Assembly: GCA_901457705.2 (NCBI GenBank)
Contig: LR590083.2
Coordinates: 434,001-498,000, forward strand
DNA from: Beijerinckiaceae bacterium RH AL1
GTDB taxonomy: Bacteria; Pseudomonadota; Alphaproteobacteria; Rhizobiales; Beijerinckiaceae
Direction: 5' to 3'
DNA length: 64,000 bases
Positions 33,895-41,493 of this stretch are shown piece after piece. The stretch's first letter is position 1. Each line of letters begins with the position of its first letter. The notes beneath the pieces were generated by a model. It was not told the DNA's origin. It did not search any database and was given only the letters and a program-made list of their open reading frames with translations. A program made the position numbers and the translations under genes.

Positions 33895-34557
33895 ATGCAG
33901 CTGAAGGATGTCCTTTCTCGCATCGAGAGCCGGCTGGAGGCCGTCGGCCTGTCGGCGCACGCCGCGTCGCTGGCGGCGAAAAAACCGGACGCCATCCGCA
34001 ATCTCCGCCGCGCCGTCTCGAACGGCGACCGGCGCGGCGTGACGACGGAGACGCTGAACGCGCTCGCGCCGGTGCTGAAGACTACCGCGTCGTGGCTGCT
34101 GGAAGGCGTCGGCGGCACGCCGATGCCGACGTCGCTGAAGGTCGTCGGCCGCGTCGGCGCGGGCGCCGAGATCCTGCCGGAGTTCGAGCAGATTCCGCCG
34201 GACGGGCTCTATGAGGTAGACCTGCCGCTGCCGCTGCCGGAGGCCTCCGTCGCGTTCGCCGTCGAGGGGGACAGCATGTGGCCGCGCTACAATGCCGGCG
34301 ACGTCGTTGTCTGCGAGGAACGGGAGCACGACCTGCAGACCATAACCGGGCAGGAGGCCGCCGTGCGGACCAGCGACGGCAAGCGCTTCCTGAAGACGAT
34401 CCGGCGCGGCGCGACGGGGGGCACCTTCGATCTCGAGAGCCACAACGCCCCGCCCATTCGCAACGTGACGATCGAATGGGCCGCGCCGATCCTGCTCATC
34501 ATCCCCGGCAGCCGCTGGGCCTCAGGTGGCAAGGCCGCGTCGGCAAAGCTTAGGTAG
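33895..34557 (+). CDS. S24-family (LexA/CI-type) transcriptional repressor
   Basis: 220 residues. The N-terminal HTH region includes GLSAHAASLAAKKPDAIRNLRR and ETLNALAPVLKTTASWLLEG. The C-terminal S24 domain has the catalytic serine in VEGDSMWPRY and the lysine in DGKRFLKTIRRG. The predicted cleavage bond would be near VGRVGAGAEI. Both catalytic residues are present, so RecA-stimulated or autonomous self-cleavage is possible. It is divergent from the HTH-DUF6362 operon and followed by a small gene, with shared dyads at each promoter. No integrase or structural phage genes are present, so it is either a phage remnant or a domesticated switch. Confidence 0.9.
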   Translation: MQLKDVLSRIESRLEAVGLSAHAASLAAKKPDAIRNLRRAVSNGDRRGVTTETLNALAPVLKTTASWLLEGVGGTPMPTSLKVVGRVGAGAEILPEFEQIPPDGLYEVDLPLPLPEASVAFAVEGDSMWPRYNAGDVVVCEEREHDLQTITGQEAAVRTSDGKRFLKTIRRGATGGTFDLESHNAPPIRNVTIEWAAPILLIIPGSRWASGGKAASAKLR

Positions 34558-34566
34558 AAATACCTT
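34551..34566. promoter_or_regulatory. Operator 5, degenerate GGT-N6-ACC
   Basis: TAGGTAGAAATACCTT overlaps the stop codon of the S24 gene and keeps the GGT-N6-ACC core. Its centre lies 20 bp from that of operator 4, giving a tandem pair upstream of the small gene at 34615. Confidence 0.45.
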
Positions 34567-34593
34567 TACTCCGGTGAAAATACCGAAAATGAT
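34565..34593 (+). promoter_or_regulatory. Promoter of the 105-aa gene downstream of the S24 repressor
   Basis: TTTACT, a 17-bp spacer and AATGAT. Neither hexamer is perfect, but the spacing is ideal and operator 4 occupies the spacer. Transcription would start near 34600. Confidence 0.5.
34571..34586. promoter_or_regulatory. Operator 4, CCGGT-N6-ACCGA
   Basis: CCGGTGAAAATACCGA differs from operators 1 and 3 by one base in one half-site. It fills the spacer between a TTTACT box (34565-34570) and an AATGAT box (34588-34593), the same geometry as operator 1 in the leftward promoter. Confidence 0.6.
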
Positions 34594-34594
34594 G

Positions 34595-34611
34595 GGCTCT
34601 CCTGGAGAGCC
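34595..34611 (+). promoter_or_regulatory. Hairpin enclosing the Shine-Dalgarno of the 105-aa gene
   Basis: GGCTCTC-CTG-GAGAGCC forms a 7-bp stem with a 3-base loop. The only Shine-Dalgarno of the downstream gene (GGAGAG, 34604-34609) lies in its right arm, so the site would be paired when the RNA folds. Confidence 0.5.
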
Positions 34612-34614
34612 GTC

Positions 34615-34932
34615 ATGCCGTCGCCCGCGCGAGCCCAAGTCAAAGCCCAATTCTCCGATCCCGATCTCGCAGCCGCCGCGGCGCGGGTCGCCTGCCATCT
34701 CGTCAAGACGCGAGCCCGCGCCTACGCGCGGCGGCCCTGGACTCTGGAGGCGCTGTTTCCTGGCCTGTCGACGGCGCCGCCGGAGACGCTCGTGGCGATC
34801 TCCGCGCATCTCGTCGAGCGGGAGCGGCGCTCGCCGCGTCGCTGGTTCGGGTTCGGCGGCGAGGTCAACCTCGTCAACGCGCGCGCGGCGCTCCTGCTGG
34901 GGCGGGCGCTGCGGCGCGGGGCGCGTGTGTGA
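34615..34932 (+). CDS. Hypothetical protein, 105 aa, in the S24 regulon
   Basis: Not recognised. The sequence is basic and mostly helical (AARVACHLVKTRARAYARRPW; HLVERERRSPRRWFGFG) and ends in an Arg-rich tail (LLLGRALRRGARV). Charge and size would suit a small nucleic-acid-binding protein, but no motif proves it. It has its own promoter with operators of the S24 dyad and a Shine-Dalgarno buried in a hairpin, so expression looks tightly held. It converges with the MaoC gene, 3 bp away. Confidence 0.6.
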   Translation: MPSPARAQVKAQFSDPDLAAAAARVACHLVKTRARAYARRPWTLEALFPGLSTAPPETLVAISAHLVERERRSPRRWFGFGGEVNLVNARAALLLGRALRRGARV

Positions 34933-34935
34933 CGG

Positions 34936-35937
34936 TCAAGGGGCGATCGGCCACAGCATCCGACCCTCGAAGGCGAAGACCAGCGTCCCGTCGGCGGCAA
35001 GGCCGGTGTTCTCGGTGACGACGATGCCCCAGTTCGAGCGTCCGGCGCGGCGCAGGCTGCTGATGCGCAGACCGTAGGTAATGTCGTCGCCGGCGCGCAC
35101 GGGCCTGAGCCAGCGCATGTTGGTGAACCCCGGCGACGGGCCCCCGACCGCCGCCGCCAGGCCGGCCGCGACGCGCGCCTCGCTCGATCGCGTGCGGGCG
35201 GCGATGTAGTGGCGCATCCAGAACGCCGCCGTCTGCCAGCCGGAGCAGATGAGGCCGCCGAAGGCGCTCGTCCGCGCCGCCTCCTCGTCGACATGGAAAG
35301 GCTGCGGATCGTAGAGCATGGCGAAGGCGCGGATCAGGTCGTCGGTGAACCGCTGCGTGCCGAGCGTGGTGTGGAGCCCGACCGACAGCTCGGGATAGAA
35401 GGCCGTGAGCATCAGCTCGGGCTCGCGCGGCGCCGCCGCGACGGGGCCGACCGGCGTCGCAGGGGCGGGTGCGGCGGGCGCGGATGGCGTCGCACCGCGC
35501 CGCGCGACGATCATCGGGCCGCGCTGCGTCATCACCGTTTCGCCTGCACCGTTGCGCAGCGTCAGCACCAAGGTGAGGAAGCCGCGATCCGGCCGCGAGC
35601 CTGACTCGCGCTTGCCGGTCACCTCGACCTCGAGCGTCAGCGCATCTCCGGGGCGGACGGGGCGCAGCCAGCGCACCTCGTCGACGCCGGGCGCCCCCAT
35701 GCCCGCCACGTTCGAGAGCCAGCCGTCGTAGAGCAGCCGCATGCCGAGCGCGGTCGTCTGCCAGCCGGAGGCTGCGAGGCCGCCGAGCAGGGAGGCGGCG
35801 CCGGCCGCTTCGTCGAGATGGAAGGGCTGGGGATCGTACATCTGCGCGAAGGCGACGATCGCCTCGCGCGTCAGCACCGTCGGCGCCGAGCGCGCGACGA
35901 TGCCGGTCTCGATGTCCTCGAAGGTCAGTCGCGCCAT
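34936..35937 (-). CDS. MaoC-family protein with tandem hotdog domains
   Basis: 333 residues made of two similar MaoC-like (R)-hydratase folds joined by an Ala/Pro linker (about residues 145-165). The duplicated marker is plain: AFAQMYDPQPFHLDE in the first half and AFAMLYDPQPFHVDE in the second, each followed by GG-L-x-SGWQT. Each half also has a WLRPVR-x-GD segment. The family hydrates enoyl-CoA or dehydrates hydroxyacyl-CoA; both halves keep the Asp/His-type pocket (D-PQPFH), so both could be active. No beta-oxidation genes are adjacent. Confidence 0.88.
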   Translation of the reverse strand: MARLTFEDIETGIVARSAPTVLTREAIVAFAQMYDPQPFHLDEAAGAASLLGGLAASGWQTTALGMRLLYDGWLSNVAGMGAPGVDEVRWLRPVRPGDALTLEVEVTGKRESGSRPDRGFLTLVLTLRNGAGETVMTQRGPMIVARRGATPSAPAAPAPATPVGPVAAAPREPELMLTAFYPELSVGLHTTLGTQRFTDDLIRAFAMLYDPQPFHVDEEAARTSAFGGLICSGWQTAAFWMRHYIAARTRSSEARVAAGLAAAVGGPSPGFTNMRWLRPVRAGDDITYGLRISSLRRAGRSNWGIVVTENTGLAADGTLVFAFEGRMLWPIAP

Positions 35938-35990
35938 GTCGCCACGATCCCTGCCGCCAGCGCCGGACTTCTACCTCGCATTTGTGGGGA

Positions 35991-36572
35991 TCAATACGGC
36001 GGCGCGCGCCTGGCGCGCTGGGCCTTCGCCGCCTCGGCCCACCAGGCGAGATCGTCGGCGAAGCGCGGAAAGGATCGCTCGAGCGCCGCGCCGCCCTCGC
36101 CCTGCGGCTGTCCCGCCTCGTCCAAGGCTTGCGCGACACCGCCGACCGCGAGCGCGCTCGAGATGACGACCATGCCCATCTCGGAGAGGATGCCGTGCCA
36201 GGCCAGGGCCGCGCGGACGCCCGCCAGTCGCCCCGCCGAGTAGCTCGCGATGGCGGCGGGGCGCCAGTACCATTCCTCGAGAAAATGATCGGTGAGGTTC
36301 TTCAGCCCCGGCTGGACGCCCCAGTTGTACTCGCCGACGACGAAGACGAACCCGTCCGCCTCCTTGATGCGGGTCGCAAGCGCCGACAGCGCAGCCGGCG
36401 CGGCACCGGGCGCGTATTCCTTGTGCATGCGGTCGAGCATCGGCAGGTTCAGCGCCTTGGCGTCGATGAGTTCGGCCGCCTCGCCGTGCCGGCGCAGCCC
36501 CGCGGCGATGTAGTTCGCGAGCCGGATGCCGGCGCGGTCGGTGCGGTAGGAGCCGTAGAAGACCAGGATCAT
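35991..36572 (-). CDS. NADPH-dependent FMN reductase family protein
   Basis: Flavodoxin-fold protein, 193 aa. It opens VFYGSYRTDRAGIRLANYIA (FMN phosphate loop) and carries VVGEYNWGVQPGLKNLTDHF, the typical P-E-Y-N-type stretch, with Gly in the first position. It probably binds FMN and reduces flavin, quinone or azo compounds using NAD(P)H. It stands with the histidine phosphatase on the same strand, about 31 bp apart. Confidence 0.85.
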   Translation of the reverse strand: MILVFYGSYRTDRAGIRLANYIAAGLRRHGEAAELIDAKALNLPMLDRMHKEYAPGAAPAALSALATRIKEADGFVFVVGEYNWGVQPGLKNLTDHFLEEWYWRPAAIASYSAGRLAGVRAALAWHGILSEMGMVVISSALAVGGVAQALDEAGQPQGEGGAALERSFPRFADDLAWWAEAAKAQRARRAPPY

Positions 36573-36603
36573 GTCAGCTCCTTCGCGGACGTGGGCAGGG
36601 CGG

Positions 36604-37227
36604 TCACTTCAAATCCGCCGGCTCGACGATCCGTTTGGCTTCCGACAGGTTGCCGTCGCCGTCGTAGCGCAGCACGATCACCCAGTTGTAGACGTCCTCC
36701 GGCCATTGCCCATCCGGCAGCACGCTCGCCGGGTCGGCGCCCAGCTTCTCGATCAGCTTGGCGAGCTTGCCGTGGTGCCAGGCGATCAGCGCCGCCTTGT
36801 GCGTCTGGCCGGCGGCGATCCAGGCGGCCGCGTCCTTCACTTGCTTGTTGGCGAACGGCGTCTGGATCGCGATGCCCGTCGCCTTCGACAGCGGCTCCAG
36901 CGTCAGGCGCGGGCGTGCGCTCTCTTTGGAATCCGCGCTGGCGATCAGCGTATCGATCGCCAACGGCTGGCCGTCCACGGCGAAATGCCGGAAGTAGGTC
37001 GCATAGGCCTTGGCCCGCGCCTCGCCGGCCGGGGAGAGGCCGCGGTCGCCGTCGTCCGACGGCTTCTCGGCGTGGCGCACCACGAGAAGCGTGACATTGG
37101 CGAGGCCCGAGGCGCCGGCCTCCGCGTCGTCGTGATGATGGTGGTGATGCTTCGCCAGCGCGGGCGCTGCCGCAAGGAGAAGCGCCGCCAGCAATGCGAC
37201 CAAGAGTCCGTTAAGCAGCCTCGGCAT
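36604..37227 (-). CDS. Secreted histidine phosphatase family protein with natural His6 run
   Basis: N-terminal signal peptide (LLVALLAALLLAAAPALA), then directly KHHHHHHDDAE, so the mature protein starts with six histidines. The catalytic histidine is in VVRHAEKPSDDGDRGLSPAG, and the second is probably the one in LIAWHHGKLAKL. The RHAEKP form is shared by secreted branches of the phosphoglycerate-mutase-like clan. It is likely periplasmic; substrate unknown. The His run may bind metal, or it may be neutral. Confidence 0.8.
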   Translation of the reverse strand: MPRLLNGLLVALLAALLLAAAPALAKHHHHHHDDAEAGASGLANVTLLVVRHAEKPSDDGDRGLSPAGEARAKAYATYFRHFAVDGQPLAIDTLIASADSKESARPRLTLEPLSKATGIAIQTPFANKQVKDAAAWIAAGQTHKAALIAWHHGKLAKLIEKLGADPASVLPDGQWPEDVYNWVIVLRYDGDGNLSEAKRIVEPADLK

Positions 37228-37356
37228 CGATCCTGCCCCTATGGACGCTTCATGATTATATGCCCAATCTAAGCATACGAAAGCCCGAGTCGGCGGACGG
37301 CTCGGGCTTGCGTCCGTTCAACCATGCCGTGGAGGCATATTCGCGAGGTAGGGCAG

Positions 37357-37506
37357 ATGCCAACCGAGCTCCCTGTCCGCCGTCCGATGCCGCCGAAGGC
37401 GACGCGGAACGGCAATCTCGTCTTCGCCGGCGCCGTGCTGGCGATGATCGTCATCAGCGCCTTCCTGCTGATCCAGCCCGACGCCGTCGCAGGCGGCTTC
37501 CCGTAG
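37357..37506 (+). CDS. Small single-pass membrane protein, 49 aa
   Basis: The ATG at 37357 follows GAGGTAGGGCAG. It has a polar, basic N-terminus (TELPVRRPMPPKATRNG) and one membrane helix (LVFAGAVLAMIVISAFLLI), and ends DAVAGGFP. The frame is open to 37324. It lies between the phosphatase and tyrA, converging with tyrA. No family recognised. Confidence 0.5.
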   Translation: MPTELPVRRPMPPKATRNGNLVFAGAVLAMIVISAFLLIQPDAVAGGFP

Positions 37507-37526
37507 GCGATGCGTCGGAGCGCGCG

Positions 37527-38483
37527 CTAGACGCGCAGCTCCGAGCGCCGCCGCCCGAAATCCGGCTCGCTCGAATCCTGGCCCTGCGCGATGATCCCGC
37601 GCCGGATCGCCCGCGTGCGCGTGAACAGATCGAAGAGGCCCTGGCCATCGCCGTCGCGGACCATCCGCTGCAGCGAGGCGAGGTCCTCGTTGAAGCGGCC
37701 TAGCACCTCGAGCACCGCGTCGCGGTTGTTGAGGAACACGTCGCGCCACATCGTCGGGTCCGAGGCAGCGATACGCGTGAAGTCGCGGAAGCCGCCGGCC
37801 GAGAACTTCATGACCTCGGACTGGGTGACCGTCTCGAGGTCGGCGGCGGTGCGCACGATATTGTAGGCGATGAGATGCGGCACGTGGCTGGTGATCGCCA
37901 GGACGATGTCGTGATGCTGCGCGCTCATCGTCTCGACGTCGGCGCCCGCGGCCGTCCAGAAGTCGGTGAGACGCGCGACGGCGCCGGCATCGGTCTCCGG
38001 CGGCGGCGTGAGGATCACCCAGCGCTTCACGAACAGCGTGGCGAAGCCAGCGTCCGGCCCGGAATATTCGGTGCCGGCGACGGGATGACCGGGGACGAGA
38101 TGTGCATGCGCCGGCACGAGCGCCGCCAGATCGGTGAGGACCGAAACCTTCGACGAGCCGACGTCGGAGACGATGGCGCCCGGCTTCAGCACCGGCGCGA
38201 TCTCGCGCATGATCGAGGCCATCGCGCCGACCGGCGTGCAGAGGATGACGATGTCGGCGTTCTCCGCCGCCTCCGCAGCGGTAGCGGCGACGCTGTCGAC
38301 GAGGTCGATCTCGCTTGCGCGTCGTCGCACGCCGTCGTCGGCGTCGGCACCGACGATGGTGTGCGCAAGATTCTGCGCGCGGGCCACGCGGCAGATCGAG
38401 GCGCCGATCAGGCCGAGGCCGACGATCGCCAGCTTGTCGAGGAGGGGCTGCGCCAAGGGCGCGCCGAGCGCTTGCGGAGACAT
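37527..38483 (-). CDS. tyrA: Prephenate/arogenate (cyclohexadienyl) dehydrogenase
   Basis: NAD(P)-dependent enzyme of tyrosine synthesis, 318 aa. The Rossmann motif is LAIVGLGLIGASICRVA. Family markers include VSDVGSSKVSV, the catalytic-His region VPGHPVAGTEYSGP, and ITSHVPHLIAYN. It is the last gene of an apparent operon with chorismate mutase and hisC (12 bp after hisC), which makes a complete chorismate-to-tyrosine branch with HisC acting as the aromatic aminotransferase. Use of prephenate or arogenate cannot be told. Confidence 0.94.
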   Translation of the reverse strand: MSPQALGAPLAQPLLDKLAIVGLGLIGASICRVARAQNLAHTIVGADADDGVRRRASEIDLVDSVAATAAEAAENADIVILCTPVGAMASIMREIAPVLKPGAIVSDVGSSKVSVLTDLAALVPAHAHLVPGHPVAGTEYSGPDAGFATLFVKRWVILTPPPETDAGAVARLTDFWTAAGADVETMSAQHHDIVLAITSHVPHLIAYNIVRTAADLETVTQSEVMKFSAGGFRDFTRIAASDPTMWRDVFLNNRDAVLEVLGRFNEDLASLQRMVRDGDGQGLFDLFTRTRAIRRGIIAQGQDSSEPDFGRRRSELRV

Positions 38484-38495
38484 GGGCGACGCGCT

Positions 38496-39608
38496 CTAGC
38501 CGCGCTGCCGGGCGAAGTCGGCGAAGGCCGCGATCACCAGCCGCATCGCCTCCTCGCTGCCGATCGAGAGGCGAAGGCACTGCGGCAGGGCGTAGGCTGT
38601 CACCATGCGCAGGATGAGCCCTCGTGCCGACAGGAAGGCGTCGGCCGCCGCCGCCTCGTCGGGATCGCGCAGGTGCACGAGCACGAAGTTCGCCGCGCTC
38701 TCGGTCACCGGAAAGCCGAGCGCGGCGATCTCGCGCGTCGCGACGTCGCGCCAGTGCGTGTTGTGGGCAACGGCCGCTTCGATATGCGCCTGATCGCCAA
38801 CGGCGGCGACGCCGGCGCGCATCGCCGGGTCGTTGACGTTGAAGGGACTGCGGACGCGGTTCATCGCGTCGCAGATCGCGGCCGGCGCGTAGCACCAGCC
38901 GAGCCGCAGGCTGGCGAGCCCGTAGATCTTCGAGAAGGTGCGCGTCACGACGACGTTCTCGCGCTCGCGCACGAGATCGAAGCCGCAGTCGTAGTCGCGC
39001 ATCGTCGCGTACTCGGCGTAGGCGCCATCGAGCACGAGCAGCACGTTCTGCGGCAACGCGTCGGCGAGCCGGGTCACTTCCGTCCGGGGCAGGTAGGTAC
39101 CGGTCGGGTTGTTCGGGTTGGCGATGTAGACGATGCGCGTCTTCGCCGTCACGGCGGCCAGGATGGCGTCGACATCGACCGTGAAGTCGCGCTCGCGCAC
39201 GACGACCGGCGTCGCGTCGGCGGCAAGGATCGCCACGCGGTAGAGCAGGAAGCCGTGCTCGGTGTAGATGCCCGCGTCGCCCGGCCCGCAGAAGATGTTG
39301 GCGAGCATGAAGAGCAGCTCGTCCGAGCCGGCGCCGCAGACGATGCGCGCGGGATCGAGCCCGTGCAGCTTGCCCAAGGCCTCGCGCAGCGGCGTGGCGT
39401 TGCCGTCGGGATAGGCCGCGAGCTTGTCCACCGCCGCCTTGAACGCCGCGATGGCGGCCGGCGAAGGGCCGAGCGGCGTCTCGTTTGACGAGAGCTTGTG
39501 CACCGGGCCGGCGAAGCCCTGCAGCTTGCTCTTGCCGGGCACATAGGTGTCGACGGCGAGCACACCGGCGTGTGGTTGCGGGCGGCGGAGGCTGGACTCG
39601 GCGGTCAT
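38496..39608 (-). CDS. hisC: Histidinol-phosphate / aromatic aminotransferase
   Basis: Fold type I PLP aminotransferase, 370 aa. The N-terminal [13 protein letters not shown] and the [11 protein letters not shown] segment are HisC hallmarks; the Schiff-base lysine is in [17 protein letters not shown]. Its ATG overlaps the stop of the chorismate mutase gene (39605-39608), so the two are coupled. Placement between chorismate mutase and tyrA suggests that it transaminates prephenate or 4-hydroxyphenylpyruvate as well as, or instead of, imidazole acetol phosphate. Confidence 0.93.
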   Translation of the reverse strand: MTAESSLRRPQPHAGVLAVDTYVPGKSKLQGFAGPVHKLSSNETPLGPSPAAIAAFKAAVDKLAAYPDGNATPLREALGKLHGLDPARIVCGAGSDELLFMLANIFCGPGDAGIYTEHGFLLYRVAILAADATPVVVRERDFTVDVDAILAAVTAKTRIVYIANPNNPTGTYLPRTEVTRLADALPQNVLLVLDGAYAEYATMRDYDCGFDLVRERENVVVTRTFSKIYGLASLRLGWCYAPAAICDAMNRVRSPFNVNDPAMRAGVAAVGDQAHIEAAVAHNTHWRDVATREIAALGFPVTESAANFVLVHLRDPDEAAAADAFLSARGLILRMVTAYALPQCLRLSIGSEEAMRLVIAAFADFARQRG

Positions 39609-40435
39609 GACTTTTTGCCCGCAGGAAGCTCGAAGCGCGCGGCGTGCGAGCCGATGAAGGCGACGCGTGCGCTGTAAGATGGGAAGGCGTCCGCCACTTC
39701 GCTCGGCTCGATCCCGTCGGCCACCGCCGCGATCAGCGTGATGCCGGCGGCAGTCGCGGTCCACGCGGTGATCTCGACCGGCGGCTCGGCGCGCGGCGGC
39801 CCGGCGGCGCCGGGCAGCAGCACGGCGTAGAGCAGCACCTCGTGGAGCGCAGCCTCGCACACCGGCTTGGCGACGACGTAGAGGGGAAGCCCGGCGGCGT
39901 GGTCGGCGCGCTCGACGAAGGGGAGGCGGGCGATGATCTTCGGCGCGTCCGGCTCGATCAGATCGTTCCACCAGGCGCAGCTCGTGTCGCGCGTGCGCAC
40001 CAGCCCGAGGTCGCCGGGTCCCTGCGCGACGGCGCGGATCACCGCGCGCGAGCCTTCGTGCACCTCGAGGGGCACGGTGAAGCCGAAATGGAAGCGCGCG
40101 CTGTCGCGCACCATTGCATCGCCGCTGGAGGTGTCGGCATGCACCGTGTAGGGCGCCTGCACGTAGGTGAAGGTCGAGATGATGATGCGCCAGATGCCCT
40201 CGACCGTGTCGAGCGGCAGGATGCCCTGATGGCGCTGGACGAGGCGTCGCATCATCTCGGCCTCGCGGGCCGGCCGGAACGCCGAGCCGCCGCCAGCCTG
40301 CGCCTTCACCGCAATCAGCCGGTCGATGATCTCGCCGCGCTCGATCAGGCGCGCGTGAAGATCGCGGTCGATCCGATCGATCTCCTCGCGCAGCGCCTCG
40401 AGCTTGGGTTGTGGTTCCAGGGCAGTGGCGTCCAT
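39605..40435 (-). CDS. Chorismate mutase with degenerate prephenate-dehydratase-like tail
   Basis: The N-terminal AroQ-type helical domain (about residues 10-90) has [26 protein letters not shown] and a [12 protein letters not shown] end. The C-terminal two-thirds resembles a periplasmic-binding or PDT-like fold ([19 protein letters not shown]) but lacks the Thr-Arg-Phe motif of real prephenate dehydratases. Activity is therefore probably mutase only, with the tail structural or regulatory. The start at 40435 is chosen over 40468 because the mutase helix begins soon after. First gene of the hisC-tyrA operon. Confidence 0.82.
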   Translation of the reverse strand: MDATALEPQPKLEALREEIDRIDRDLHARLIERGEIIDRLIAVKAQAGGGSAFRPAREAEMMRRLVQRHQGILPLDTVEGIWRIIISTFTYVQAPYTVHADTSSGDAMVRDSARFHFGFTVPLEVHEGSRAVIRAVAQGPGDLGLVRTRDTSCAWWNDLIEPDAPKIIARLPFVERADHAAGLPLYVVAKPVCEAALHEVLLYAVLLPGAAGPPRAEPPVEITAWTATAAGITLIAAVADGIEPSEVADAFPSYSARVAFIGSHAARFELPAGKKS

Positions 40436-40472
40436 GTCGGCGTCTTCATAGTCGCCGGGGCGCAGCAAGGCA

Positions 40473-40523
40473 AAGCGCCTGCCCCGCGACGCGCGATTCG
40501 GCGCGTCGCGACGGCAGGCGCTT
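40473..40523 (-). terminator. Very strong two-tier hairpin between merR and the tyrosine operon
   Basis: An 11-bp outer stem (AAGCGCCTGCC/GGCAGGCGCTT) encloses a 10-bp inner stem (CGCGACGCGC/GCGCGTCGCG) with loop GATTCG. It lies 14 bp after the merR-like stop and about 37 bp before the chorismate mutase start. It is probably the merR terminator, with only a weak T-rich tail on the minus strand. Confidence 0.65.
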
Positions 40524-40536
40524 GAGGTTCTAGCCT

Positions 40537-40929
40537 CTAGGCGGCACGGTCGGCGAGTGCGGCGCGCAGCTCGCGCAGCGCCTCATCGATCTGCGCCCGG
40601 CGCTCCTCGAGCCTGGCGGCCTGGCGCGCCACGGTCTCGGGATCGAGGCGATGGATGATGTTCGCCTCTGCGGTCTCGTCTGCCGGCTCCTCGCCGTCCT
40701 TCGAGGCGGCGCCGATCAGCTTGCCTATCTCCTGGAGGGTGAAGCCCAATCGCTTGCCCTTGAGGATGAGCTGCAGCCTGATCTCGTCCTTCGCTGCGTA
40801 GAAACGGTCCTGACCTTCGCGAATGGGCTGCAGCAGGCCCTGTTGCTCGTAGAAGCGCAACGTCCGGAACGAGACGTTGTGTCGGGACGCCATGTAACCG
40901 ATGCCGAATTTGCGCTGCGGGGTCGTCAC
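40537..40929 (-). CDS. MerR-family transcriptional regulator
   Basis: 130 residues from GTG 40929, which has GGAGG six bases upstream; the frame is open to 41004. The N-terminal HTH carries FGIGYMASRHNVSFRTLRFYEQQGLL, followed by the wing (REGQDRFYAAKDEIRLQLI), then a helical coiled-coil region ending AALADRAA. No Cys cluster is present, so it is not a metal sensor of the MerR/CueR type. A small molecule or redox-independent signal is more likely. Regulatory targets are not evident. Confidence 0.88.
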   Translation of the reverse strand: MTTPQRKFGIGYMASRHNVSFRTLRFYEQQGLLQPIREGQDRFYAAKDEIRLQLILKGKRLGFTLQEIGKLIGAASKDGEEPADETAEANIIHRLDPETVARQAARLEERRAQIDEALRELRAALADRAA

Positions 40930-41493
40930 GTTGAGCCTCCGGTTGGTTCGAAAATAGTATGCGTGTTGCCGCCGACTTTCTTCCCAGGGTTGTAGACTAA
41001 GCACGTCGACGTCGCAGCGACAATGACTGAGACTGCCTCGAGCTGCAAGAATAACTTATCAGACAGTAAATGATTTTTTGAGGTGAGTTCAGGGTGGTTA
41101 AAGGTGCGCGCCTATATAATCAAAATGGCACGCCGCTCGGCGCGCGAAGCCACCTGTCCTCGGCGATCTGTAGAAATTCCGCAAAATTAGCTTCAAAAAC
41201 TGTTTCCTGCGGCCGATCGGATTGGGTGCGATTGTTTTCGTAAGATCGGCGCCGGCGGCGTTCCCGGGATCTTATCGGTTGACTGCATTCCGCCACGGAA
41301 ATCGTGCGGTCAATTAAGCTGCTGCACGGAAAACCCAACCGGAAGTTTGGAAATGGCTTGACAGCACTAGGGCTGAAGCCAGACGTATAAATACGTGTCG
41401 CTTCGTCGTTTGCTCGTGTCGAATGGCTTCGGCACGGTCAAGACGCGACAGACAGCGGTTCAGCGACCCGCGCAGTCTGTCATCGAGGATGTG
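40930..41493. other. 564-bp intergenic region between divergent MerR and AraC genes
   Basis: Markedly A/T-richer than its surroundings, especially 41040-41130. I see a perfect TATAAT at 41114-41119 (plus strand) with no good -35, a TTGACA at 41358-41363, and the palindrome at 41383-41396. A 72-codon minus-strand frame at 41120-41338 looks non-coding (Arg/Ser-rich, no Shine-Dalgarno). The region may hold long promoters or an sRNA. Confidence 0.4.
41383..41396. promoter_or_regulatory. Perfect palindrome ACGTATAAATACGT upstream of the AraC gene
   Basis: Six-base arms around a central AA, 98 bp before the ATG of the AraC-type regulator and 20 bp after a TTGACA box (41358-41363). It may be an operator or contain the -10 (TATAAA). 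Confidence 0.45.

Noticed and set aside
32968-34932. Intact prophage
   Set aside because: Only repressor-type and small genes are present; there is no integrase, terminase, capsid or tail gene and no visible att repeat.
41120-41338. 72-codon minus-strand ORF in the MerR-AraC spacer
   Set aside because: Arg/Ser-rich, no Shine-Dalgarno, no motif; looks non-coding.
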